A stretch of DNA of 50,797 bases from Caldilineaceae bacterium (GTDB taxonomy: Bacteria; Chloroflexota; Anaerolineae; Caldilineales; Caldilineaceae), in contig JAGRCP010000058.1 of the NCBI GenBank assembly GCA_020433455.1, forward strand, positions 22,936-73,732, given 5' to 3'. Both the position numbers and the translations under genes were made by a program. The notes under the pieces are model-generated. The model worked only from the letters and a program-made list of their open reading frames with translations, did not search any database and was not told the origin of the DNA. The stretch's first letter is position 1; every line of letters starts with the position of its first letter. Of this stretch, positions 18,893 through 28,885 are shown piece by piece.

Positions 18893-18921
18893 AGCGTGAT
18901 GCCGTCTGCTCGCATCACGCT
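18893..18921. terminator. Hairpin, 10-bp perfect stem
   Basis: AGCGTGATGC (18893-18902) pairs with GCATCACGCT (18912-18921) across a 9-nt loop. A short T-run occurs about 15 nt later on the plus strand. It may terminate the upstream plus-strand membrane protein gene and the convergent gene. Confidence 0.5.
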
Positions 18922-18963
18922 CTCATTACTACTCGCTTTTTCACCGAGCTGGGATATCTTCGT

Positions 18964-19269
18964 CTAGATTACAAACCCCAACAGCAGGATTGCCGCAAAA
19001 AGTCCTAAGGAAACAAACATCAGCGTACGCAAATCTTTGAAGACGTACGCGTATTCGCTTTCCCATTGGCTCTGGCTGGTCGCGCTTGAGCTGGTCACAC
19101 TTGAACTGGTCGCCGACCGGTCACGCGTGGAGGCGGCAGCGGTTCCGCTCTTTTCGCTCGATTTGGGGACGCCCGACGAATCGCTCTTGTAGAGCGCGCT
19201 GTAATTAGCGGGGTTGGCGCTGCTGCGCTTGGACTTACTTTTGCTGCGCTTATTTTTGGCGACCATCAT
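18964..19269 (-). CDS. Small tail-anchored membrane protein
   Basis: 101 residues. The N-terminal part is strongly basic and Ser/Lys-rich (NKRSKSKSKRSS), the middle is Ser/Thr/Ala low complexity, and the last 25 residues form one hydrophobic helix (LMFVSLGLFAAILLLGFVI) ending at the C-terminus. This topology suggests a tail-anchored protein with a disordered cytoplasmic arm. AAGGAT lies 5 nt before the first ATG. Its own sigma70-like promoter lies in the gap to murJ. Family not recognised. Confidence 0.7.
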   Translation of the reverse strand: MMVAKNKRSKSKSKRSSANPANYSALYKSDSSGVPKSSEKSGTAAASTRDRSATSSSVTSSSATSQSQWESEYAYVFKDLRTLMFVSLGLFAAILLLGFVI

Positions 19270-19296
19270 CTACCATCCTTCACAAAAAACAAAACC

Positions 19297-19318
19297 GGTT
19301 GAACAGACTGGTTGAACA
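19297..19318 (-). promoter_or_regulatory. Paired direct repeat in the 5' leader
   Basis: GGTTGAACA occurs at 19297-19305 and 19310-19318 (13-bp period), inside the predicted 5' untranslated region of the small tail-anchored protein gene. It could be an operator; the regulator is unknown. Confidence 0.35.
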
Positions 19319-19330
19319 AGAATAGAGAGC

Positions 19331-19360
19331 ATTATAGCCGTGCGTGATGATCTCCGGCAA
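19331..19360 (-). promoter_or_regulatory. Promoter of the small tail-anchored protein gene
   Basis: Minus-strand -35 TTGCCG (19360-19355), an 18-bp spacer and a perfect -10 TATAAT (19336-19331). The expected transcript start is near 19324, giving a leader of about 55 nt. Confidence 0.6.
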
Positions 19361-19391
19361 ACTTCTCCCATCATCAGCCGTAATTTCCAAA

Positions 19392-20978
19392 TTACCGGCG
19401 CCGCGGCAGCCACGCCAATACCTGGTTGACCTCCGGCACGCCGAGCAGAGCGAGGAACGCGCCATAGACCAGAAGCCCTGCGCCGCCGGCCCCCGCCAAC
19501 ACCCCGGCCGCGCCCAACGCCCCTCCGGGCAGCAGCGGCGGCAGAAGCCGTGCCAAAAGCGCCACCGCCCCTGCCATGACGCCGGCGGCCGGAACGATCC
19601 GCATCAACACACCCGAGAGTCCTGCATGCAGCCTGCCGACCCGGCCGTACAGGAGCCCCAGCATAATGAGCGCGTGGGCCGCCTGTTTGGCCGAGTCAGC
19701 CCAGACCAGTCCCAGATATCCCAATCCATTAACCAGGGCAAAGGCGACCAGCATGTAAACGCCCACGCTGACGACGCCGACCAGCGCGGGCAAAAGCGTG
19801 TTGGTGCGGGCATAGAAAGCAAAGTTCAGGGGGAAATCAACCGCAGCAAAGATCATGCCGATCACGTAGATTTGCAACGCGGCAACGACAGCCGTCGTAT
19901 CCTGGGGCAGAAAATCGCCGCGCTGAAAGAGGAGGCGGGCCAGGGGCTCGCCCAGCAGCCAAAGCCCGACAGCGGCCGGCGCAATCAACAGGAGCACCAG
20001 ACGCAGCCCCCGGCCCAGCGTGCGGCGGTACGCATCCTCGTCGCCCGCGGCGAAATGTTGGCTCAAGCGGGGCAGAGACGCCAGCGAAATCGCCACGCTG
20101 ATAAGGCCCAGGGGCAACTGCTGGAGCGTGGTCGCATTGGCCATCCAGGCGATGCTCTGTGCGCCGGTGCCGGAAGCCAATCGCCGATCCAGCCCAATCT
20201 GAAACATGCTGACGACCAGGCCGCCGGCAATGGGCAGATAGAGCAGCCAGATACGTCGCAGGGCCGGGTGATGAAAATCGAAGGCAAAGCGAGCGGCTAC
20301 GCCTGCCCGCCGTAAATCCCACAGCATGAGCCCAATTTGGGCCAGACTCCCGGCCAGAATGCCCACGGCCAGACTGGTCACGCCCAGGCGATGGGCAAAA
20401 AGCGGCGCAGCGACCACAATGCCCAGGTTATAGACCGCTGTAGCAATGGCCGGAAAGCTAAAGCGTTCCAGCGCGTAAAGGGCCGCGGTAACCAGTCCCG
20501 CCATGCTGAAAAGCCAAACCGCAGGCGCAACCAGGCGAATCAAGCGCACGGTCAGGGGCAAAAGCGTGGGATCGAAATTATCCAGCCCGCCGGCCAGCAG
20601 GTACGCAACCTGAGGCGCCGCGACCTCCAGCAGCAAAACAACGAGCGCCAAGAGCACCGTGAAGAGGCCCAGCAAGATATTGATCAGGCGCAAAAAGTCG
20701 CGGCGCGGCCGATGACGCGCTGTCTCGCTCAGGACCGGCACCAGAGCCGCGCTCAACATGCCGCCGATAAGAAAATCATAAAGAAGCGTGGGTACCTGCG
20801 CAGCCACCCGGAAAGCGCTGACCTGACCGCTGGCGCCGAAGAAATAGGCGATCACCATTTCCCGTACCAGGCCCAAAATACGGCTGGCCGCATTGCCCAG
20901 CGCCAGTACGCCCGCACTGCGCGCCAACGGCTTGGCGGCGGGACCGACTATCGGTTGTTCAGCGTCAATGGGCGGCAT
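19392..20978 (-). CDS. murJ: Lipid II flippase MurJ (MviN family)
   Basis: 528 residues with about 14 hydrophobic segments, the usual size and topology of MurJ, which translocates lipid II across the cytoplasmic membrane for peptidoglycan synthesis. Diagnostic stretches are [18 protein letters not shown] near the N-terminus, ALVPVLSE, the central [20 protein letters not shown] and LLFQRGDF. The start ATG lacks a clear Shine-Dalgarno; its upstream region is occupied by an inverted heptamer array. It lies downstream of trxB on the same strand. Confidence 0.94.
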   Translation of the reverse strand: MPPIDAEQPIVGPAAKPLARSAGVLALGNAASRILGLVREMVIAYFFGASGQVSAFRVAAQVPTLLYDFLIGGMLSAALVPVLSETARHRPRRDFLRLINILLGLFTVLLALVVLLLEVAAPQVAYLLAGGLDNFDPTLLPLTVRLIRLVAPAVWLFSMAGLVTAALYALERFSFPAIATAVYNLGIVVAAPLFAHRLGVTSLAVGILAGSLAQIGLMLWDLRRAGVAARFAFDFHHPALRRIWLLYLPIAGGLVVSMFQIGLDRRLASGTGAQSIAWMANATTLQQLPLGLISVAISLASLPRLSQHFAAGDEDAYRRTLGRGLRLVLLLIAPAAVGLWLLGEPLARLLFQRGDFLPQDTTAVVAALQIYVIGMIFAAVDFPLNFAFYARTNTLLPALVGVVSVGVYMLVAFALVNGLGYLGLVWADSAKQAAHALIMLGLLYGRVGRLHAGLSGVLMRIVPAAGVMAGAVALLARLLPPLLPGGALGAAGVLAGAGGAGLLVYGAFLALLGVPEVNQVLAWLPRRR

Positions 20979-21014
20979 GAGGCGGATAGAGGAAGGGTGG
21001 CGGGGAGGGAAGGC

Positions 21015-21133
21015 TAAAGATTGAAGATTGAAGAGTAAAGATTGAGACGAGCGCCTTCTAAAACCGGGTGGGCGCTTAATGCTTTACCGGTTTCATCTCC
21101 CAATCTTCACTCTTTACTCTTCAATCTTCAACT
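21015..21133. repeat. Inverted heptamer array between trxB and murJ
   Basis: The left arm 21015-21047 and right arm 21101-21133 share a 21-bp perfect inverted match built from GATTGAA-type heptamers. A unique spacer carries its own nested hairpin, AAACCGG / CCGGTTT. It fills nearly the whole gap between two co-oriented genes. Confidence 0.85.
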
Positions 21134-21136
21134 CAC

Positions 21137-22186
21137 TTACCAGGAGCCAAGCGGCTCGCTCTCGTGCTGCGTAATGCGCGCGCGTTCCCGGGGATCTACA
21201 TCCACGCCGGGATAACCCTCTTCTTCCAGTTCGGCGAGGAAGTGGACAGTCTGCATGGCTGCGGAGCAGCCTTGGCCCACGCTGGTGGCAACTTGCTTGA
21301 AGATCTTATCCATGATCTCGCCCGCAGCCATGATGCCGGGAACGTTGGTGCGCATGCGCTGATCGGTGATAAGGTGGCCGTCATCGTCCAGATCAAACTT
21401 ACCCGTCAGGATCTCGTTGTTGGGAATATGGCCGACAAAAACGAAGACCCCGTCGGTCTCCAGATAACCCTCTTCACCGGTCTGGGTATTGCGCGTCTTC
21501 ACGCCAATCACCTGGCCCGCATCATTTCCCTCTATTTCGGTGACTACCGTATTCCAGACAAAGTCGAGCTTGTCATTCTTGCGCGCCCGATTTTGTAAAA
21601 TCTGGCTGGCGCGCAATTCATCCCGGCGATGGACGACGCGCACGCGGGTCGCAAACTTGGTAAGGAAGAGACCTTCCTCTATGGCGCTGTCACCGCCGCC
21701 GATTACCAGGACATCCTTACCGCTGAAGAAAAAGCCGTCGCACGTGGCGCAATAGCTGACACCTTTGCCCATGTACTCCTGCTCGCCCGGCACTTCCAGA
21801 TAGCGAGGCCGCGCGCCCGTACAGACAATGACGGCTTCGGCCCGATACTGCTTACCGTTCTGGGTAGTGAGCAGGAAAGGATAGGCGTCTGTGGCAATGT
21901 CGGTGACCAGATCGTACTCGACCCGCGCGCCGAATTTCTCGGCCTGCTGCTTCATGCGGTCTACCAGTTCCGGACCGCTCAGGCTATCGGGAAAGCCGGG
22001 ATAATTCTCAATCTCGTAGGTAATGCTCACCTGGCCGCCGTAGTCGCTGCCCGTGATGAGCAGAGGTTCTAAATTGGCCCGGGCCGCGTAAAGCGCGGCC
22101 GTAAAGCCGGATGGGCCGCTGCCGATAATGACGACCTTCTCCTCAGTCGGTCCTGCTCCGTTACTGGTCTGGTGTACGTCGCTCAT
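21137..22186 (-). CDS. trxB: Thioredoxin-disulfide reductase
   Basis: 349 residues. FAD- and NADPH-dependent enzyme that reduces thioredoxin. Seen: FAD-binding [17 protein letters not shown] (about 20-36), redox-active CATC in [11 protein letters not shown] (Cys about 147-150), NADPH-binding [12 protein letters not shown] (about 165), and the C-terminal FAD motif [10 protein letters not shown] (consensus GVFAAGD). The extra C-terminal 30 residues ([13 protein letters not shown]) are longer than in E. coli TrxB. ATG is preceded by a strong AAGGAG at 8 nt. The promoter candidate lies at 22303-22331. No thioredoxin gene is nearby. Confidence 0.96.
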   Translation of the reverse strand: MSDVHQTSNGAGPTEEKVVIIGSGPSGFTAALYAARANLEPLLITGSDYGGQVSITYEIENYPGFPDSLSGPELVDRMKQQAEKFGARVEYDLVTDIATDAYPFLLTTQNGKQYRAEAVIVCTGARPRYLEVPGEQEYMGKGVSYCATCDGFFFSGKDVLVIGGGDSAIEEGLFLTKFATRVRVVHRRDELRASQILQNRARKNDKLDFVWNTVVTEIEGNDAGQVIGVKTRNTQTGEEGYLETDGVFVFVGHIPNNEILTGKFDLDDDGHLITDQRMRTNVPGIMAAGEIMDKIFKQVATSVGQGCSAAMQTVHFLAELEEEGYPGVDVDPRERARITQHESEPLGSW

Positions 22187-22302
22187 TCAGATGACTCCTT
22201 AATCTTCTTGTCCTTTGGCCGGACATATGCAATAGGTTGATGTGCTTGACGCCAGAATAACGCCAAACGATTTGAGTGTATCAGTATCAACTCGTCCCCT
22301 AT

Positions 22303-22331
22303 GTTATGCAGTAGGATTTGCTACAAGTCAA
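22303..22331 (-). promoter_or_regulatory. trxB promoter candidate
   Basis: Minus-strand -35 TTGACT (22331-22326), a 17-bp spacer and a weak -10 CATAAC (22308-22303). The leader would be about 110 nt and contains a short palindrome, TGTCC (22209-22213) / GGACA (22221-22225). Confidence 0.4.
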
Positions 22332-22337
22332 GTTGCA

Positions 22338-24326
22338 TCAAGGCGCGTCGGGTGCTAAATCCAGGCGCAGCGGTTCGGCTAAAGGCGTAAAGTCAGGTCC
22401 CGCGTACATGTCAATCAGCATAGTTGCGGCAGGAGCGCTGCCCTCCTCCAGAGCCAATTCATGTTGGTCCGCCAGCACGTCGCCCGGTCGCCACAGGCTG
22501 GTAGGGTAATAGACGCCGCCGGGCGGATGGTCGTCCTGGGCCAGCTTATCGCCGGCAGCATCCAGAAACTGAACGGTCGTCGTGTAATCCCCCGCAATCG
22601 GCCTATCCGCCGGCCCGTCTGTCACCTCGCCCACCTGCCAATACAGGGTGACAAGCGTTGTCTGCCCATGGCCAAGCGTCAAATCATACCCCAACAGCGT
22701 AAGCGGACCATAGCGCTCATTCACGACCACCGCGGGCGTGACGTTTTCGCCGGCCAATCCGCGCACGTAGACCAGCGGTTCCGGCCCCGGCTCCAGATTA
22801 AATTTGGCCTCCAGTCCCGGCATGGGCTTGATGAGGACAACAGGTTGCTCCCCCCCGACATCCAGCCCGGTCTCAATCGTTCTCGCCACGTCGGCAAAGC
22901 GGGGGTCCGGGGCAATGAGGGGGAAGAGTCCCGTCATGCCCCGGGCCCGACCTTCCACGGCCTGCAAGTAGAAAAGGGGCGCAATCTCGTTGCGGTCATT
23001 GCTGATGAGGATGGCGTCTTCCGGCGGTTGTGCAGCCAGAATATCCTCCCACTCCGCCCGCGCCTGGCGATTGGCCCGCTGGTCCAACACGTCACTGTAA
23101 TTCGACCACAGCCTCAGAGGCAACCACATGAGCACGATAAGGAGCACGGCCCCCAGAAAACGCAGCGCGGCCCCATTTTCCTCATCCCCGGGCGCTTGCT
23201 CCGTCCGTTCCCCCAATCCGGTGGCAAGCCCGTACGCGCCGCAGCCGGCCCAAATTGCCGCAACCAGATAGAGCGGGATGTAGTAGACCAGGATGTCGCC
23301 TATGGCATAAAACAAATTAAACGTTTGCTGAAGGACAAAATAGGGCGCGGTCAGGGCCAGCAGCGGCCAATTGCGCTGCCGCACCAGCCAGATGAGCCCC
23401 ACGATGACCAACACCATTCCGGGCCAGTTGAAGTGAATGCGCCAGAGCGTCCCAGCCTGTCCGAGTTGCTGCCAAGCTTCGGCCCAGCTGTAGAAACCCA
23501 CCGAGATAGCGCGCCCGGTGATAAAATCCCAAAAAGCCTGACTGCCGCCTGCGTAAAGGGTCAGCACGCCCTCACCCAGACGCTGATGGTACCAGGGCGA
23601 AGCAACCGGACCGCTGCGCAGGGGAATGTACAGGTAGAGCAGCAGGGGCCCAAGCAGCGCGGTCGCCCATGTCCGGGGATTGCGCCACCAGTCTCGATCC
23701 AGCAGCGTAAGGTAGATAAGCAGGCCCGGCGCAAGAAAAAGGGTCATGCCGTGGTGGGTCAGGCTCAAGCCCACCAGAAAGGCAAGCAGGGCAATAGGAC
23801 GCAGGCCAATCTCTCCCGCCCCCTCCGGGCCGTCAGGCAGAGCTTGAGCCGCGAGAAAGATAAGCACAATGAACAGCGCATGGAGGGCATAGACTTCGGC
23901 TAAGAGCGCCTGACTCCAAAATGTGGGGTTGACGGCCAGCATGAAGGCGGCCCAGGCCGCGGCCAGTCGCGCCAGGACGTCATCACCCGTCAACCAGCGC
24001 CGCATGAGCAGGTAGAAGAGGCCGACCGCCGACGCGGCAGTAAGACCGCTAAAGAGATTCAGGGCCAGGGCCGGCGCAATGCCCAAAAGCGCCAACAGCC
24101 GCTGCCAGAGCCCGCCGCTCAGAAGATAAAGGGGATAACCGGTGGGATGGGCCAGTCCCCATTTCCAGGCCGCGAATTGAAATTCGCCCGAATCGCCGCC
24201 CAGCATATCGGGCGCGGCGCCGCGCCAGTAGACGGCCAGCGCCAGGGCGAAAAAGAGCAGGGCGATCTGCCTGTCGGCACGCTTCCCGCCGCTTTCTGAA
24301 GAGGATAATTTGACCGGAAAATTCAT
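22338..24326 (-). CDS. DUF2723 family membrane protein (GT-C-like)
   Basis: 662 residues. The N-terminal signature ([30 protein letters not shown], spanning about 40-70) is that of DUF2723, a predicted GT-C-fold membrane family related to protein O-mannosyltransferases. The acidic GDSGEF loop is where GT-C enzymes place their catalytic Asp. About eleven membrane segments fill residues 20-420. The remaining 240 residues form a soluble, probably extracytoplasmic region. It likely uses a lipid-linked sugar as donor, fitting the divergent polyprenol-phosphate mannosyltransferase-like gene 21 bp away; donor and acceptor are inference. No Shine-Dalgarno is visible before the ATG. Confidence 0.85.
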   Translation of the reverse strand: MNFPVKLSSSESGGKRADRQIALLFFALALAVYWRGAAPDMLGGDSGEFQFAAWKWGLAHPTGYPLYLLSGGLWQRLLALLGIAPALALNLFSGLTAASAVGLFYLLMRRWLTGDDVLARLAAAWAAFMLAVNPTFWSQALLAEVYALHALFIVLIFLAAQALPDGPEGAGEIGLRPIALLAFLVGLSLTHHGMTLFLAPGLLIYLTLLDRDWWRNPRTWATALLGPLLLYLYIPLRSGPVASPWYHQRLGEGVLTLYAGGSQAFWDFITGRAISVGFYSWAEAWQQLGQAGTLWRIHFNWPGMVLVIVGLIWLVRQRNWPLLALTAPYFVLQQTFNLFYAIGDILVYYIPLYLVAAIWAGCGAYGLATGLGERTEQAPGDEENGAALRFLGAVLLIVLMWLPLRLWSNYSDVLDQRANRQARAEWEDILAAQPPEDAILISNDRNEIAPLFYLQAVEGRARGMTGLFPLIAPDPRFADVARTIETGLDVGGEQPVVLIKPMPGLEAKFNLEPGPEPLVYVRGLAGENVTPAVVVNERYGPLTLLGYDLTLGHGQTTLVTLYWQVGEVTDGPADRPIAGDYTTTVQFLDAAGDKLAQDDHPPGGVYYPTSLWRPGDVLADQHELALEEGSAPAATMLIDMYAGPDFTPLAEPLRLDLAPDAP

Positions 24327-24338
24327 CTGCGAAATAAT
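24310..24338 (+). promoter_or_regulatory. Promoter of the GT2 gene
   Basis: TTGACC (24310-24315), a 17-bp spacer and AATAAT (24333-24338), each 5/6 to consensus. The -35 overlaps the first codons of the divergent DUF2723 gene. The predicted start of transcription lies 3-4 nt before the ATG at 24348, nearly leaderless. Confidence 0.6.
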
Positions 24339-24347
24339 GGTTCAGTT

Positions 24348-25097
24348 ATGCGAAATCAGACGTTAATGATTGTGCCGACTTATAATGAACGCGAAAACCT
24401 GGCCCGCCTGGTCGAGAGGCTGCGCGCGCTGCCGGAGGATGTGCATGTCCTCATCGTGGACGACAACTCGCCCGACGGCACGGGCGCGATTGCCGATGCG
24501 CTGGCAGCGCAGGACCCGGGCGTCCACGTGATTCACCGGGCGGGCAAGCTAGGCCTGGGTACCGCGTACAAAGCGGGCTTTGCCTTCGGCTTGGCGCGTC
24601 CGTACGCCTACCTCTGCACCATGGATGCCGACTTCAGCCACAGCCCCGAGAGCCTGCCCGACCTCCTGCGCAAGGCGGAAGAGGGCTACGATCTCGTGGT
24701 GGGCAGTCGCTACGTCCCCGGCGGCCGGGTGGTAGGCTCTACCCGGCTGCGCAAATTCATCAGCTATGGGGCCAATTGGCTGGCCCATCGGGCATTGGGC
24801 GTTACCATTCGCGACTGCACCGCGGGCTTTCGCTGCTATCGCCGCGCCGTGCTGGAAAGCATCGATCTGGAGCGCATCTTCAGCAGCGGCTACAGTTTCC
24901 TCATCGAGATGGCCTATTACGTGCAGCGGGCGGGTTTCACTTGCGCCGAAGTCCCCATCACCTTCGTCAATCGCACCGAAGGGGCCAGCAAGATCAGCAA
25001 ATCCGAAATTTATCGGGCCTTCTATACCCTGGTCCGCCTGCGCACCAGCGTCCTGCCCTGGGAAAGAGTCACAACCTACATGCAGGAACGGGGCTAG
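24348..25097 (+). CDS. Polyprenol monophosphomannose synthase-like GT2
   Basis: 249 residues. GT-A glycosyltransferase family 2 protein of the Dpm1/Ppm1 type, which transfers mannose (or another hexose) from a nucleotide sugar to polyprenyl phosphate at the cytoplasmic face. Seen: [10 protein letters not shown], the nucleotide-binding [22 protein letters not shown] containing the DxD-like [23 protein letters not shown] and [16 protein letters not shown]. It lacks the C-terminal membrane domain of longer relatives, as in soluble Dpm1. Divergent from a DUF2723 protein and convergent (12 bp) with the large GT-C-like gene: a plausible donor supplier for both. Confidence 0.93.
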   Translation: MRNQTLMIVPTYNERENLARLVERLRALPEDVHVLIVDDNSPDGTGAIADALAAQDPGVHVIHRAGKLGLGTAYKAGFAFGLARPYAYLCTMDADFSHSPESLPDLLRKAEEGYDLVVGSRYVPGGRVVGSTRLRKFISYGANWLAHRALGVTIRDCTAGFRCYRRAVLESIDLERIFSSGYSFLIEMAYYVQRAGFTCAEVPITFVNRTEGASKISKSEIYRAFYTLVRLRTSVLPWERVTTYMQERG

Positions 25098-25109
25098 CTC
25101 TTTATCGCC

Positions 25110-28100
25110 TTATCGGCCTGCAATCTCCACCCAATCCACCGCCGCGGCCAGCGTTCGGCGATCCCGATTCAGGCTGATGGAGAGGAACGCCTCCTCCGGA
25201 TCGAGTTGCTGTACGGCCGAACTACGCGGCGCGCCCTTGATGCCCGCCGCGACAATCTGATTGCCCTGCACGCTCTCCAGCGTAACGCCCAGCCCCAGGT
25301 CCTGGAGGCCCCGGATTGCAGCCTGCGTGAGGAAGGCGGTTGCATCCCCCCGGGTGGCGATGAGCACGGGCTGCCCCTCCTCGATGGCTGCCAGAAATTC
25401 AGCCAGCGCCTGACTCTCGAATTCGTTCGACGTGGTGTCAAATCCCTGCATGGCCACAATGTCGCCCGATTCCCCATCCAGCACCGTAACGTTGACGCCC
25501 GCACGCCCGGCCGAAGCGTCAATCTGCTCGCCCTCCTCATCAAAGAGGGCGATAAACGCGCCGTCGGCAAAGGCCTTCAACTCTGCATCCACGGGCAGCG
25601 AAACGCCCGTCGTCCCAATCGCACGACTGCCGGGGATGACTTCACGCGGCGTTGCGGTCTCCCGCCACTGCAAGGCCAGGCGGTTCAAGCCGTCGATCAG
25701 GAGAGCGCCGGGCGCCGTCCACTCTACCGTCTGCCACTCATCAACCAGATCGCGCGATTCCAGAACGTGCCCATTGACCATGAGGGTTACGCTTTGGGGC
25801 GAGCTGCCCGCATAGGCGAAAGGATGCACCTGCATGCGCACGACATACTCAGCCCCGGCATCCACATTGCGCAGCGGAACAAAGAGGCGGCTCTCCCGCG
25901 CCGTGGCCCAGATTGCCGAAGCGGCATAAGGCTCGTCCGCTTCGGCCGCATCCCAACCCTCGCCGCGGTAGGGGTACGTGCCGGACGTCCCCAGGTCCAG
26001 ACGAAAGGCGTCATCGCCCGCAGGCTGGACAACCCGGTACGCTTCAATGCCCGCATCCGTCCAGAAGGGCTCCTCCTCCAAAGGCAACGTCTCCTTGACG
26101 AAAGACCAGGCCGCCCCCCAGTAATCAGCATAGGGAAAACGCTGGGAGATGGGCGGAAAAAGAAGCACATACTCGGTGTTGTAGAGGTACATGAGATCCC
26201 CGGCCTGAGCCCGGGCCGCGGTCAGCATCTCTTCGGGGACATCATTGCCGAACTCGATCTCCGTCAGCGCGGTAAAATAGGGAATGCGGGCAAAATACTC
26301 CATCTTGAAATCGGGCGCACGGCTGATATTGCCGCCTAACATGGGTTTTCCGTGCGCGGTCTGGTAATACTGGAGCTGGGTGCGCTCGGACCCCAGCACG
26401 CCAAACGAGTTGCGCCAGCCGAGGGGGACCTGCATCACGCTCACCGGCCGGGGATCCGCTGCGATCTCCGCATAAACCGCGGGAATCCGCGCATCCGAAA
26501 GGGGAGCGGGAATTGCCAGATGCTCGAAGAGAACGAGTGACGCGAGGAGCAGGAAGAGGAAAGATTGAAGATTGAAGATTGATGGTTGAAGACTGGGGGA
26601 TTGGGCGTCAAGGGACGCACGCTGCCTCCGGGTATTCACCTTTCCCACAATCCAGCGCGCACCGTACGCCGCCAGGACCGCCAGGGCCAACATAAGCAAA
26701 ACGCTGTTGCGATTGGGCGCGCGATTGGCTTTGATGAGGGGAATGTAGTGGAGCAAGGCATAGGGTAAGGGAAAGGTAGCCTCCACGCCGTCCAGATCGA
26801 AGCGATAGCGACCGTTAATCTGGAGAAACGGCCCCAGCGTGAAGAGACCAAACAGGATTGTCGTCCAAATCCAGATGCGGACGCGACGCCCCCAAACCAG
26901 CGCGCCCGTCAGCGCAAGGGCAGCGGTGGTCCAGCCCAGGAAGGCGGTATTGAGGTCCCGGAAGCCGGTCACGCCCAGCTCCAGCGCACGCAGTTGCACC
27001 CGACGCAACTCCGCCACCAGATCGCCGCCGAAGACGGGATGCAGCACGGTAGGCGTAAACCAACCGAGCAGATCCGTGCTCAGGGGAATCGCCTCGCCCC
27101 AGCCCTTCAACGCGAAATCGTTGGCCAGGAATTGGGTCAAGATGGGCAAAAGAGCAGGGGACCAGAGCGTAAAGGCGACGACGGCCAACAGAAAGAGGTT
27201 GAAGAGTGAAGAGTGAAGATTGGGGATTGGAGATTGGGGATTGGAGATTGGGAGATTGGGAGATTGGGATTTGCGCGCGATGCGTTGCGATCGCCCGGTC
27301 CCGGAATCTTCCCCTGAGTCTCCGGCATTCCAATCTTTAATCTTTAATCTTTGCTTACGCTTCTCCCGCCTGAGCCGCGCGCCGTAATCCGCCAACACAA
27401 TCAGTGTAAAAATCGCCAGAAAAACGGCCGTGATCATTTCGGCCAGGCCGTTGAAGGCAAAGAAGACGCCCGCCAGCACGGCCGCTTTGCGCCGCATGGC
27501 CAGGCTAAGCCGCCCGTCCAGCGTACGCAGCAGCATGAGCGCGTAAAAGGGAATCCACTGGGTCGTTACCATGTCGTAGTGACCCAGCGCGGCGTAAACG
27601 GCCCGGTTGGAGGCAAAGGCGTAGATGAGGCCGGCGAGTAATGCGGATGAGGTGATAACTGAAGATTGAAGATTGAAGATTGAAGATTGGGGCGGACGAC
27701 CAATCTTTAATCTTTGATCTTCAATCTTTTCTTTTCCAAAGAGATACCGCACCAGCAAAAACGTTCCATAGCCGCTGAGTACGGTACTGAGAAGCAACGC
27801 TATATTGCTGGCCACGGGCAAATTAAACGCCAGCATGAGGGGCTGAGCGACGAGGGCGTGAAAAAAGTTATAGGTGTAGAGCACCAAATCAATGCCCAGC
27901 GGATACCAGATCAAGTCCGTGTGGAGCGGCGTGCTGAGGTTATCCACCAGCGCGTGCTTGAAATACCAAATATTCCAGACAAAGGTGGATTCGTCGAAGG
28001 CCCACTGCGGCGCGCCCGGTACGCTGCGCCCTATCTGGGCGATAAGCGGCCAGGAGAGGAGCAGGGCCAGAATGGTGTAAAGCGCCAGGGCAAAGCCGTG

Positions 28101-28124
28101 TATGCGTCGAGAAGAACGGTTCAC
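25110..28124 (-). CDS. Large GT-C-like membrane protein with ILEI/FAM3-like C-terminal domain
   Basis: 1003-1004 residues, GTG start overlapping the preceding MBL gene stop by 4 nt. The N-terminal half has about 11 hydrophobic helices and an early loop [15 protein letters not shown], as in GT-C glycosyltransferases. The C-terminal half is soluble and likely extracytoplasmic, with a beta-sandwich-like region (about 720-840). A final domain (about 850-970) contains [37 protein letters not shown] and IVAAGIKGA, the pattern of the ILEI/FAM3 family, also found in the POMGNT1 stem. Three heptamer-repeat tracts encode low-complexity peptides at about 130-154, 257-309 and 506-521, each between membrane helices. 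No stop interrupts them. Enzymatic activity and glycan binding are inference. Confidence 0.85.
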   Translation of the reverse strand: MNRSSRRIHGFALALYTILALLLSWPLIAQIGRSVPGAPQWAFDESTFVWNIWYFKHALVDNLSTPLHTDLIWYPLGIDLVLYTYNFFHALVAQPLMLAFNLPVASNIALLLSTVLSGYGTFLLVRYLFGKEKIEDQRLKIGRPPQSSIFNLQSSVITSSALLAGLIYAFASNRAVYAALGHYDMVTTQWIPFYALMLLRTLDGRLSLAMRRKAAVLAGVFFAFNGLAEMITAVFLAIFTLIVLADYGARLRREKRKQRLKIKDWNAGDSGEDSGTGRSQRIARKSQSPNLPISNPQSPIPNLHSSLFNLFLLAVVAFTLWSPALLPILTQFLANDFALKGWGEAIPLSTDLLGWFTPTVLHPVFGGDLVAELRRVQLRALELGVTGFRDLNTAFLGWTTAALALTGALVWGRRVRIWIWTTILFGLFTLGPFLQINGRYRFDLDGVEATFPLPYALLHYIPLIKANRAPNRNSVLLMLALAVLAAYGARWIVGKVNTRRQRASLDAQSPSLQPSIFNLQSFLFLLLASLVLFEHLAIPAPLSDARIPAVYAEIAADPRPVSVMQVPLGWRNSFGVLGSERTQLQYYQTAHGKPMLGGNISRAPDFKMEYFARIPYFTALTEIEFGNDVPEEMLTAARAQAGDLMYLYNTEYVLLFPPISQRFPYADYWGAAWSFVKETLPLEEEPFWTDAGIEAYRVVQPAGDDAFRLDLGTSGTYPYRGEGWDAAEADEPYAASAIWATARESRLFVPLRNVDAGAEYVVRMQVHPFAYAGSSPQSVTLMVNGHVLESRDLVDEWQTVEWTAPGALLIDGLNRLALQWRETATPREVIPGSRAIGTTGVSLPVDAELKAFADGAFIALFDEEGEQIDASAGRAGVNVTVLDGESGDIVAMQGFDTTSNEFESQALAEFLAAIEEGQPVLIATRGDATAFLTQAAIRGLQDLGLGVTLESVQGNQIVAAGIKGAPRSSAVQQLDPEEAFLSISLNRDRRTLAAAVDWVEIAGR
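26561..26605. repeat. Heptamer array inside the GT-C-like gene, tract 3
   Basis: GATTGAA-type units (three perfect, then GATGGTT, GAAGACT, GGGGGATTGGG variants) translate on the minus strand as a Ser/Leu/Gln/Pro-rich stretch around residues 506-521. No matching inverted arm was found beside it. Confidence 0.8.
27198..27352. repeat. Inverted heptamer array inside the GT-C-like gene, tract 2
   Basis: Left arm 27198-27269 holds about ten units of GAAGAGT, GAAGATT, GGGGATT, GGAGATT and GGGAGATT type. A non-repetitive spacer of about 60 bp follows, then the inverted arm 27330-27352 with CAATCTT/TAATCTT units. In protein it adds about 52 residues between two membrane helices. Confidence 0.88.
27661..27734. 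repeat. Inverted heptamer array inside the GT-C-like gene, tract 1
   Basis: Four perfect GAAGATT heptamers (27661-27688) lead into a 10-bp spacer and an inverted arm of four units (27700-27731). One unit of that arm is a variant carrying TGATC instead of TAATC or CAATC. It adds about 25 residues between membrane helices. Confidence 0.9.
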
Positions 28125-28885
28125 AGTGCGTCCCTTCCTAACGCTTTCAGATTGAGGCGGTGGGTCGTGACGTAAAAGGGCGATAGGGTATCAGAAACAG
28201 CAGGCGGCGCTTCACGCGTCAGACTGCCCAAATAATCGATATTGGCCTGAATAATGTCTCGTCCGCCGATATCTCCGTGACAAGGGATCACCGTTTCGAT
28301 CCGCTCATCCCCCGCCCACCGCTCAAGGGAGTTCAACCAGCCGGGTATGGCAGCGGCCTCGCCCACGACCGGAAAGGGCGTTTCCACCGTATCGCCGGCC
28401 AGAAAAATACCCCATTGAGGCACAAACGCAATGAGGCAATCTTCGGTATGGCCGGGCAGATGGTGCAATTCAACCACAACACCGCCCAGATCCACGGTCA
28501 TGGCCGTGGCAAAAGTGACGGCCGGCGGGATCAGACGCACGTCTTCCCATTGACCAGGCTCCTGGCTACGCATGGCGTCCAGCTTGGCCGGCACATCCGT
28601 GTCAAAACGCACCCGACAGAGATCGTGGGCGACAATCGTGACGCAGTCGGGGAGCCCGGCCGTGCCCCACACGTGATCCCAATCCGCGTGACTATATGCG
28701 ACCATGCAGGAAGCGTCGCCCAGCAGCGCCTTCACCGGAGCCATGTCTGCCGGGCGCGACAAAGTATCCCAAACCAGTGCGCTCCGTTCGCCCACGATGA
28801 CGGCGCCGCGCACATCAAAATCAGCGAGCGACAGCTCACTCAGCCAGAGGCCGGGCCGGAATTCTTTGAGGAGAACCTCAGACAC
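28121..28885 (-). CDS. MBL-fold metallo-hydrolase
   Basis: 254 residues, GTG start. Metallo-beta-lactamase fold with metal ligands in [10 protein letters not shown] (HxDxDH rather than the common HxHxDH), [20 protein letters not shown] and VIPCHGD. The second-position His-to-Asp change alters one metal site and is seen in some subfamilies. Reaction unknown; such enzymes hydrolyse esters, thioesters or phosphodiesters. It overlaps the upstream methyltransferase by 8 bp and the downstream GT-C-like gene by 4 bp, so all three are translationally coupled. A role tied to glycoconjugate formation is inference. Confidence 0.88.
   Translation of the reverse strand: MSEVLLKEFRPGLWLSELSLADFDVRGAVIVGERSALVWDTLSRPADMAPVKALLGDASCMVAYSHADWDHVWGTAGLPDCVTIVAHDLCRVRFDTDVPAKLDAMRSQEPGQWEDVRLIPPAVTFATAMTVDLGGVVVELHHLPGHTEDCLIAFVPQWGIFLAGDTVETPFPVVGEAAAIPGWLNSLERWAGDERIETVIPCHGDIGGRDIIQANIDYLGSLTREAPPAVSDTLSPFYVTTHRLNLKALGRDAL

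Noticed and set aside
19344..20315. Plus-strand 323-residue frame
   Set aside because: Antisense to murJ; low-complexity Gln/Arg translation with no domain.
27198..27734. Heptamer arrays as a CRISPR array
   Set aside because: Units are 7 bp, contiguous with no unique spacers between each, and no cas genes are present.
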